Below are positions 7,323-13,297 of a stretch of DNA of 64,000 nt, one piece after another. Numbering within the stretch: the first letter of the stretch is position 1; every line of letters starts with the position of its first letter. Where the stretch lies: the NCBI RefSeq assembly GCF_000763135.2, contig NZ_JRPR02000001.1, positions 186,001 through 250,000 on the forward strand. The letters are read 5' to 3'. Origin of the DNA: Helicobacter jaachi. Its GTDB lineage: Bacteria; Campylobacterota; Campylobacteria; Campylobacterales; Helicobacteraceae. The position numbers and the translations under genes were made by a program. The notes under the pieces are model-generated. The model was not told the DNA's origin and made no database searches. It worked only from the letters and a program-made list of their open reading frames with translations.

Positions 7323-9029
7323 ATGAAAACAATGACAGGGGCTCAAATGGTTATTCAAGCTTTGCATCTTGAGGGTGTGAAGGTTGTCTTTGGCTATCCG
7401 GGCGGTGCGGTGTTACACATTTATGATGAGATTTACAAACAAAATTATTTTTCACATATTCTCTCTCGCCATGAGCAGGGCGCGCTGCACGCAGCAGATG
7501 GATATGCGCGCGCAAGCGGCGATGTGGGTGTGGCAATTATCACTTCAGGTCCGGGCTTTACTAATGCCATTACAGGCATTGCCACAGCCTTTACAGATTC
7601 TATACCGCTTGTAGTTATTAGCGGGCAAGTGCCTATTAGCCAAATTGGCACAGACGCATTTCAAGAAATCGATGCGGTGGGCATTTCTCGCCCTTGCACA
7701 AAGCATAATTTTTTAGTGCGCAATATCACAGAGCTGCCCAGAATCTTAAAAGAAGCCTTTTATATCGCGCGCAGTGGGCGTCCCGGACCGGTGCTAGTGG
7801 ATATTCCAAAGGATATTACAGGCACAATGGGCGTATTTAACTATCCAGATTCTATCGCGCTGCAGAGCTATAAGCCCACCATTAAAGGCAATCCACGACA
7901 AATTAAAAAGCTTTGCAAAGCCATTTTAGAATCTCACAAGCCTTTATTTTATATAGGTGGGGGAGCGATTTTATCAAATGCAAGCGAGATTATCCGCGAG
8001 CTTGTGCGCTGCACAGGTATTCCTTGCGTGCAAACATTGCTAGGGATTGGCACATTGGCGCATGATGATGAGAATTTGCTTGGAATGCTTGGAATGCATG
8101 GCACTTATGCGGCAAATATGGCAGTGAGTGAGTGTGATTTGCTCATCTGCCTTGGTGCGCGCTTTGATGATAGAGTAACAGGCAAGCTTAGCGCCTTTGC
8201 TACTCACGCAAAGATTGCGCATATTGACATTGACCCTAGTTCTATTGGCAAGATTGTAGGCATAGACTATCCTATTGTCGGGGATTTAAAGCATATTGTG
8301 AGTGATATGATGATTGAGCTTAGTGCTTTTGATAGCGCGCGCATTGCCAAATGGAGAGAGCATTTACGCTCTTACAAGTGCGATTATCCGCTTATCTATG
8401 AGGATAGTCTAGATTCTATAAAGCCCCAATGGGTTATCCAAAGGATAGGCGAGCAGCTAGGGGAGCGTGCTATCATCACTACAGATGTGGGGCAGCATCA
8501 AATGTGGGCAGCGCAGTTTTATCCCTTTAGCTTTCCGCGCCAATTTTTGACTAGCGGCGGGCTTGGGACTATGGGCTATGGGCTACCTGCAGCATTTGGC
8601 GCAAAAATCGCACGCGAGGATAAAACTATTATAAATATCACCGGCGATGGCTCTATTTTAATGAATATTCAAGAGCTTATGACTTGCGTGGCGTATAATA
8701 TTCCGCTAGTTAGCGTGATACTAAATAACAATTACTTAGGTATGGTGCGGCAGTGGCAGAGCTTTTTTTATGAGCATCGTTTTTCTCACACAGATTTAAG
8801 CTTGCAGCCGGATTTTATTAAGCTTATAGAATCTTTTGGCGGCGTGGGCTTTAGAGTGGAGCGCAAAAGTGAATTTGATGAGGCGTTAAAAAGCGCACTA
8901 GAGGCTAAAAAAGTGGCATTTGTGGAGGTTATTATTGATAGGTATGAAGATGTGCTGCCTATGGTGCCCGGTGGCAAGGCGATTTATGAAATGATACTTC
9001 CAAATAAACAGGGGGCGAGCAATGGATAG
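7323..9029 (+). CDS. ilvB: Acetolactate synthase large (catalytic) subunit
   Basis: A thiamine-diphosphate enzyme joining two pyruvates, or pyruvate and 2-oxobutyrate, as the first shared step of valine, leucine and isoleucine synthesis. Seen are the N-terminal pyrimidine-binding domain with the catalytic Glu in ILSRHEQGALHAADGYA, the central domain, and the C-terminal diphosphate motif GDGSILMNIQEL followed by VILNNNYLGMVRQW. Its 568 residues are normal for IlvB/IlvI. The ORF is open from 7278, but the ATG at 7323 has AAGGAAG at the right spacing and gives MKTMTGAQM, a standard start. The gene overlaps ilvH by 8 bases. H. pylori lacks this pathway, so its presence helps place the genome among other Helicobacters. 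Confidence 0.95.
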   Translation: MKTMTGAQMVIQALHLEGVKVVFGYPGGAVLHIYDEIYKQNYFSHILSRHEQGALHAADGYARASGDVGVAIITSGPGFTNAITGIATAFTDSIPLVVISGQVPISQIGTDAFQEIDAVGISRPCTKHNFLVRNITELPRILKEAFYIARSGRPGPVLVDIPKDITGTMGVFNYPDSIALQSYKPTIKGNPRQIKKLCKAILESHKPLFYIGGGAILSNASEIIRELVRCTGIPCVQTLLGIGTLAHDDENLLGMLGMHGTYAANMAVSECDLLICLGARFDDRVTGKLSAFATHAKIAHIDIDPSSIGKIVGIDYPIVGDLKHIVSDMMIELSAFDSARIAKWREHLRSYKCDYPLIYEDSLDSIKPQWVIQRIGEQLGERAIITTDVGQHQMWAAQFYPFSFPRQFLTSGGLGTMGYGLPAAFGAKIAREDKTIINITGDGSILMNIQELMTCVAYNIPLVSVILNNNYLGMVRQWQSFFYEHRFSHTDLSLQPDFIKLIESFGGVGFRVERKSEFDEALKSALEAKKVAFVEVIIDRYEDVLPMVPGGKAIYEMILPNKQGASNG

Positions 9030-9495
9030 GGAACTAAAAAAGAGCATTTGCGTGAATGTGATTAATGAGCATAGCGTGCTGGCGCGGATTTCTGGGCTAT
9101 TTTCTGCGCGCGGATATAATATAGAATCTCTTACCACAGCTCCTATTCCAAATAGCAATCTCTCGCGCATTACGATTGTTACGCAAGGCTCAGAAGTAGT
9201 GATTGAGCAAATCATTAAACAACTGCATAAGCTTGTGCCGGTGGTGAGCGTGATTTCTAGCGATAATTTGCTTGAAAAAGAAGCCGTGCTAGCCAAAATT
9301 CCGCTAAGCGAGCGACTAGCTGATATCGAGGCTTTGTGCAAAGCCTATAATGGCAAAATTGCTAATGCAAGTGAAAAGTATATCATTATCATTGCCACAG
9401 ATAAGCCTGCGCGCATTGAGCAGTTTATCGCCGCTTTAAAAATCTTTAATCCCAAAGAAATCATACGAAGCGGCGTGATTGCTATGGAAAAGTAG
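9022..9495 (+). CDS. ilvH: Acetolactate synthase small (regulatory) subunit
   Basis: A 157-residue regulatory partner of IlvB. The N-terminal ACT domain (NVINEHSVLARISGLFSARGYNIESLT) binds valine for feedback inhibition in the characterised enzymes. The C-terminal half (DIEALCKAYNGKIANAS...KPARIEQFIAALKIFNPKEI) is the normal second domain. The ATG lies inside the last codons of ilvB, giving translational coupling. After it comes a 118-base gap with a perfect AGAATCT/AGATTCT inverted pair (9522-9537). Confidence 0.93.
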   Translation: MDRELKKSICVNVINEHSVLARISGLFSARGYNIESLTTAPIPNSNLSRITIVTQGSEVVIEQIIKQLHKLVPVVSVISSDNLLEKEAVLAKIPLSERLADIEALCKAYNGKIANASEKYIIIIATDKPARIEQFIAALKIFNPKEIIRSGVIAMEK

Positions 9496-9613
9496 CCTTA
9501 TATGCGCCATATGGGCATTTATAGAATCTAGATTCTGTAATTTGCCAGGCGCGGTATTTACATAGGCGCGCAAGTTTGGCAAATAGTGTTAGAGTAAAAT
9601 TGAAGGAGCAAAT

Positions 9614-10408
9614 ATGACAAGACTAGGCGTAAATATTGACCATATCGCTACTTTGCGCGAGGCTAGGGCAATTTATGAGCCTGACCCGCTTGAAGCGGTG
9701 TTTATTGCTAAAAATGCGGGCGCGCACCAAATCACTTTGCATTTGCGCGAGGATAGGCGACATATCCATGATAGCGATGTGCGGCGCATTGTGCAGTCTT
9801 CGCCCTTGCCTGTGAATATAGAATCTGCGCTAGATGAGCGCGTTATTGATTATTTAATATCGCTTGCCCCGCAGCGCATTACGCTTGTGCCTGAAAAGCG
9901 CGAGGAGGTAACTACAGAAGGCGGCTTAGATATAGAATCTCATTATGATTCTATCCGCGATGTGATTAAAGCCTTTGAGGCTAAGGGCATTGCGAGCGCG
10001 CTTTTTATCGAGCCTAAAAAAGAAGCCATTTTTCTCGCTAGGGAGCTAGGCGCAAGCGCTGTAGAGCTGCATACTGGGCGCTATGCTAATCTTATGCTTA
10101 TGGCATATAGTAATCTTTCTCGCACGCATCGCGCCATTATGGAGATGAATATGCCCCCACAGGCACTGCAAGAAGAGATTAATAAAAGCCTTGAGAATAT
10201 CGCTCTTTGCGCTAGGCTTGCTACTTCTGGCACAGATACACGCGCGCTAGAGTGCTTTGCGGGGCATGGACTAAATTATTTTAATGTATCAAATATAGCT
10301 AATATTGCGCAAATTAGCGAGCTAAATATCGGGCATAGCATTATCGCACGTGCGGTATTTGTGGGACTAGAGCGCGCGATTATACAAATGAAAGATGCCA
10401 TGTGCTAG
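9614..10408 (+). CDS. pdxJ: Pyridoxine 5'-phosphate synthase
   Basis: A 264-residue PdxJ that condenses 1-deoxy-xylulose-5-phosphate with aminoacetone phosphate to make pyridoxine 5'-phosphate (DXP-dependent vitamin B6 route). Signature segments are LGVNIDHIATLREARA at the N-terminus, HLREDRRHI, TLVPEKREEVTTEGGLD and AVELHTGRYAN. It has a good ribosome site (AAGGAG, 7 bases before ATG). It overlaps pdxA, the enzyme producing its other substrate precursor, so the pair forms a B6 operon. Confidence 0.95.
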   Translation: MTRLGVNIDHIATLREARAIYEPDPLEAVFIAKNAGAHQITLHLREDRRHIHDSDVRRIVQSSPLPVNIESALDERVIDYLISLAPQRITLVPEKREEVTTEGGLDIESHYDSIRDVIKAFEAKGIASALFIEPKKEAIFLARELGASAVELHTGRYANLMLMAYSNLSRTHRAIMEMNMPPQALQEEINKSLENIALCARLATSGTDTRALECFAGHGLNYFNVSNIANIAQISELNIGHSIIARAVFVGLERAIIQMKDAMC

Positions 10409-11331
10409 CCATAAGTATTGGCGATGTCAATGGCATAGGGCTTGAGATTGCCTTAAAGGCGCACAAGCAGATTGCTAGATTCTCAAAGCCGCTTTATTGC
10501 GTGCATAGAGAAGTTTTAGAATCTGCCTGCGCGCTTTTGGGCTATCCTCTTACGATGTGCGAGGATATGGAGTGTGTGGCGGATTTTGCAGCGGATACAA
10601 AGGATTTAATCCACCCTGCGCAAATTTGTGCTAAAAGTGGCAAATACAGCTTTGATAGCTTTATGCAGGGTGTGAGATTGTGCGAAGCAAATGTGTGCAG
10701 CGCGCTAGTTACACTGCCCATTCACAAAGGCGCGTGGCATAAGGCAGGTATAGAATCTATAGGGCATACACACGCGCTTTCATCACACTTTGGCGTAGAT
10801 TCTATAATGATGCTAGGCTGTGAGGAATTGTTTGTAGCCCTATTTACCGACCATGTCGCGCTTAAATCTGTGAGCGGCTATGTGGATAAGGCGCGAGTTT
10901 TGGGCTTTTTGCTTACCTTTGCACGCGCAATTAAACTTAGTGAGCCTTGCTGCGTGCTAGGGCTTAATCCACATTGCGGCGATGGCGGTATTATGGGCAA
11001 TGAAGATGCCTATATCGCCAAAGCCGTGCAGGCAGCAAATGATACACTCAAATATGAGCTATTTTTTGGACCATATCCGCCAGATAGCGCGTTTTCGCCA
11101 CTTAATCGCAAGCGCTTTAGGTATTTTGTGAGTATGTATCATGATGTGGGGCTAGCTCCGCTCAAGGCGCTCTATTTTGAGCAGAGTATTAATGTAAGCC
11201 TTAATCTCCCTATTTTGCGCACTTCAGTAGACCATGGCGTGGCATTTGATAAGGCATATAAAGCCCAGCAAGATATTAGCTTAACAAGCTATATTAATGC
11301 TGCAAAATACGCTGCACAAGGAGGTTTATAG
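10402..11331 (+). CDS. pdxA: 4-hydroxythreonine-4-phosphate dehydrogenase
   Basis: A 309-residue PdxA that oxidises 4-phosphohydroxy-threonine; the product decarboxylates to the aminoacetone phosphate used by PdxJ. The start is GTG, overlapping the end of pdxJ. Visible motifs are ISIGDVNGIGLEIALK at the N-terminus and metal-binding histidines in GHTHALSSHFG, MYHDVGLAPLKAL and SVDHGVAFDKAY. Length is usual for the family. No separate promoter is seen, consistent with a two-gene operon. Confidence 0.95.
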   Translation: MLAISIGDVNGIGLEIALKAHKQIARFSKPLYCVHREVLESACALLGYPLTMCEDMECVADFAADTKDLIHPAQICAKSGKYSFDSFMQGVRLCEANVCSALVTLPIHKGAWHKAGIESIGHTHALSSHFGVDSIMMLGCEELFVALFTDHVALKSVSGYVDKARVLGFLLTFARAIKLSEPCCVLGLNPHCGDGGIMGNEDAYIAKAVQAANDTLKYELFFGPYPPDSAFSPLNRKRFRYFVSMYHDVGLAPLKALYFEQSINVSLNLPILRTSVDHGVAFDKAYKAQQDISLTSYINAAKYAAQGGL

Positions 11332-11405
11332 AATCTATGGGATTTAATGTTGCAGGGTTAAAGTGTAGATTCTATGAAGCGGCAAAAATTTTAAGAATAG
11401 AATCT

Positions 11406-11411
11406 TATAAT
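11406..11411 (+). promoter_or_regulatory. -10 box for the PAP2 gene
   Basis: A perfect TATAAT lies 30 bases before the ATG at 11441, just after an AGAATCT word. Confidence 0.5.
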
Positions 11412-11440
11412 AACGCCCTTACTTTGTATAAAGGATAATA

Positions 11441-12022
11441 ATGAAGCTAGTTTTTGTGCGCGCTGTGTGTATTTTGAGCCTTGTGCTGTGCTGTATGCAG
11501 GCGCGGAGTGAATTTGAGCGCTTTGGTGATGCTTTTCGCTTTTTGCCGCTGTATGTGATGGTTGTCTCTTTGGGATTAGAGGACTATGAGGGCGTGGGGC
11601 AGCTTACACTTGGCGCGCTTAGCACGCAGCTTGCCACAGAGGGTATGAAAAAGGGCTTTGAGGCAATGCACGATAATGGTTATGCGGTTAAATTTGCTAA
11701 ACGCCCATGTTGTGATAACTGGCAGGGAATGCCAAGCGGGCATGCGAGCGGGGCATTTAGTGCGGCGGGATTTGTGTATTATCGCTATGGGTGGAAAGCG
11801 GCATTGCCTGTAGGTGCGCTTGCTGCGCTTACAGCCGCCTCAAGAGTGGAGGCAAAAAAGCATTCTATTTTGCAAGTGAGCGTTGGAGCATTGCTAGCAT
11901 GGGGGTTTGCGTGGGTTTTTACAAGTGAATATGTGCCAAAAAATACGCTTATTACGCCAAATATCGAGACTGATATGCATGGAAATCCGCAAGTAAGTTT
12001 GAATATTTTGTATAGATTCTAA
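11441..12022 (+). CDS. PAP2-family phosphatase-like protein
   Basis: A 193-residue exported protein with a signal-like N-terminus (MKLVFVRAVCILSLVLCCMQA). The acid-phosphatase/PAP2 core is present: KRP (about 86-88), MPSGHASGAF (about 98-107) with the phosphate-binding His, and SRVEAKKH (about 135-142) with the nucleophile-type His. Such enzymes dephosphorylate lipid A, undecaprenyl diphosphate or phosphatidate. One oddity: the third PAP2 motif is normally S-R-x5-H-x3-D, and here the Asp position is Gln (HSILQV). The first-motif Lys spacing is also irregular. It may be a divergent subfamily or have altered activity. It is transcribed alone. Confidence 0.75.
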   Translation: MKLVFVRAVCILSLVLCCMQARSEFERFGDAFRFLPLYVMVVSLGLEDYEGVGQLTLGALSTQLATEGMKKGFEAMHDNGYAVKFAKRPCCDNWQGMPSGHASGAFSAAGFVYYRYGWKAALPVGALAALTAASRVEAKKHSILQVSVGALLAWGFAWVFTSEYVPKNTLITPNIETDMHGNPQVSLNILYRF

Positions 12023-12025
12023 AGT

Positions 12026-12094
12026 ATGTGGAGGTATTTTATTGCTTTTGCGAGTGTGGTGCTATTTTGTGTGTGTGGCTTTGTGGGATTTTGA
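12026..12094 (+). other. Very short hydrophobic ORF, possible gene remnant
   Basis: ATG at 12026 opens a 22-codon frame reading MWRYFIAFASVVLFCVCGFV plus two residues. It looks like a bare signal peptide or the head of a lipoprotein cut off at the edge of the restriction-modification locus. There is no clear ribosome site. Apart from this the 12023-12248 gap holds nothing I recognise. Confidence 0.2.
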
Positions 12095-12248
12095 AAAATA
12101 GGGGATATTGTTGAGAGTTTCGATTGTATGCTCTATGTTGCTCCTTGTAGGGTTGTAGTTTTTTGTGATTTATTTTAGTGCAAAAAATTTGAATAAATGA
12201 AAATATGATTTGTGTTTTTAAGATTGCCTAGAGTAATTTTTAATTTAT

Positions 12249-12289
12249 ATTGAAAATTGTAGTTTTCAATATAAATTTACAGAATCTAA
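12249..12289 (+). repeat. hsdS: Inverted repeat IR-A, left copy (start of silent hsdS cassette)
   Basis: 31 identical bases (12249-12279), one mismatch, then 9 identical bases match the reverse complement of 14162-14202 inside the intact hsdS. It marks the exact point where the silent cassette begins to resemble hsdS and is in the same reading phase (IENCSFQYKF). The left copy also extends into its own near-perfect inverted repeat: about 15-bp arms from 12242 to 12277 around TTGTAG. Confidence 0.85.
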
Positions 12290-12302
12290 TTTTACTCCGC
12301 CT

Positions 12303-12331
12303 TTTGAAATCCCTTCAACTTGGACTTGGGT
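12303..12331 (+). repeat. hsdS: Inverted repeat IR-B, left copy
   Basis: 29 bases identical to the reverse complement of 13808-13836. They encode FEIPSTWTWV, the conserved entry of the target-recognition domain. It offers a second, inner crossover site, and exchange here would keep the long linker of hsdS. Confidence 0.85.
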
Positions 12332-12781
12332 AAGGTTGGGGGATATTTGTGAAATAGTAAATACAGAAAATATCGCAGTGGGTAAGCTACCTATTTTAGA
12401 CGTGAAGTATTTAAGAAATTTAGGTGATAAAAAATTTGGCGATAGTGGCAATTTTGTTTCAATAAATGATAGATTGATTTTGATGGATGGTGAAAACTCA
12501 GGCGAAATTTTCATAGCTAGAGAAAATGGATATTTAGGAAGCACTTTGAAAAAGATTATTTATAAGCAAATTGTCAGTATAAAATTTATGGATTTTTTGC
12601 TTTTATCTATAAAAGATTTTTTAAAAGATAATAAAAAAGGTGCGGCTATACCGCATTTAGATAGAAAATTATTTTTTGATTATTCACTTGCTCTACCCCC
12701 CCTTAAAGAACAAGAAGTAATCGCTAGAGTCTTGGAATCGCTTTTTACACTCACCAAAGGCTTAAGGGTGGAATAATGCGC

Positions 12782-12787
12782 TATAAT
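12782..12787 (+). promoter_or_regulatory. -10 box for the toxin-antitoxin pair
   Basis: TATAAT immediately after the hsdS' stop codon, 26 bases before the antitoxin ATG. The module therefore carries its own promoter inside the putative invertible segment. Confidence 0.5.
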
Positions 12788-12812
12788 TTCACATTTAAAC
12801 AAAGGAAAATAA

Positions 12813-13025
12813 ATGACAATTACCATAAAAAGTGATAATAAAGAGCTTATAAAAGCTCTAAAAACTATGGCAAAACTAGCAAACGCAACGATAATAACTA
12901 AAAAATCGCCCCCAAAAAGCCCACTGCAAAAAGCCCTAAACGAGCTAAAAAAAATAGAGGCAAATCCGCATTTATACAAAAGCTATAAAACAGCAAAAGA
13001 TATGATAAAAGACTGCTTAAAATGA
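12813..13025 (+). CDS. Antitoxin of a YafQ-type toxin-antitoxin pair
   Basis: A 70-residue protein (MTITIKSDNKELIKALKTMA...), very lysine-rich. AAAGG lies about 7 bases before the ATG, and the stop overlaps the toxin start (ATGA). Small size, basic character and position directly before a YafQ-like toxin make it the likely antitoxin. The N-terminal pattern (ITIK..N.ELIKALK) resembles that of the antitoxin at 56001 (LEITNADENLLKALK), so both modules share a family. I do not recognise a named DNA-binding fold. Confidence 0.75.
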   Translation: MTITIKSDNKELIKALKTMAKLANATIITKKSPPKSPLQKALNELKKIEANPHLYKSYKTAKDMIKDCLK

Positions 13026-13297
13026 AATATGAAATTAAATATTCAAATGAGTTTAAAAAAGGGCTTAAAAAATACAAGCACGACAAACAAACGCTAGAGC
13101 TGATACAAAGCGTTATTGATAAATTAGCAAATGATGAGATTTTAGATGAAAAATATAAAGACCACAAGCTAAAAGGCGACTATAAAGATTTAAGAGAATG
13201 CCACATAAAGCCTGATTTGTTGCTAATATATAAAAAAGATTCTCAAATTTTAGTGCTTATTTGCCTTGCCATTGGCTCTCATAGTGATTTATTTTAA
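13022..13297 (+). CDS. YafQ-family mRNA interferase toxin
   Basis: A 91-residue RelE/ParE-superfamily toxin. The YafQ residues are in place: His in YKDHKLKGDY, LRECHIKPDLLLIY (His and Asp), and the C-terminal GSHSDLF (His and Phe). YafQ toxins cut mRNA on the ribosome and are held inactive by the partner antitoxin. The gene begins within the antitoxin stop and its own stop overlaps the hsdS stop by 4 bases on the other strand, so the convergent arrangement has no spare sequence. It sits between the silent and intact hsdS copies and would be flipped with them. Confidence 0.85.
   Translation: MKYEIKYSNEFKKGLKKYKHDKQTLELIQSVIDKLANDEILDEKYKDHKLKGDYKDLRECHIKPDLLLIYKKDSQILVLICLAIGSHSDLF

Larger units (their letters stand above)
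12249..12776 (+). pseudogene. hsdS: Silent, promoterless hsdS' cassette with an alternative target-recognition domain
   Basis: The frame reads IENCSFQYKFTESNFTPPF, then the HsdS signature EIPSTWTWVRLGDICEI, a divergent recognition segment (about 12360-12660), and the conserved exit LPPLKEQEVIARVLESLFTL to KGLRVE and stop. It has no start codon or N-terminal half, and no ribosome site before the first internal ATG (12336). It faces the intact hsdS tail-to-tail with a toxin-antitoxin pair between. Both ends match the C-terminal target-recognition domain of hsdS, while the middle differs; this is the structure of a stored alternative specificity. I infer a donor for inversion or gene conversion. 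It could also be a dead duplicate. Confidence 0.85.

Noticed and set aside
12696-12702. Run of seven C in the hsdS' cassette as a slipped-strand phase-variation tract
   Set aside because: Seven is short for a contingency tract and encodes the conserved LPPLKEQ motif. No long homopolymer or dinucleotide tract was seen anywhere in the window.
12336-12776. hsdS' cassette as an independent expressed 146-residue protein
   Set aside because: The ATG at 12336 has no ribosome site and begins in the middle of the recognition domain; homology to hsdS continues upstream of it to 12249.
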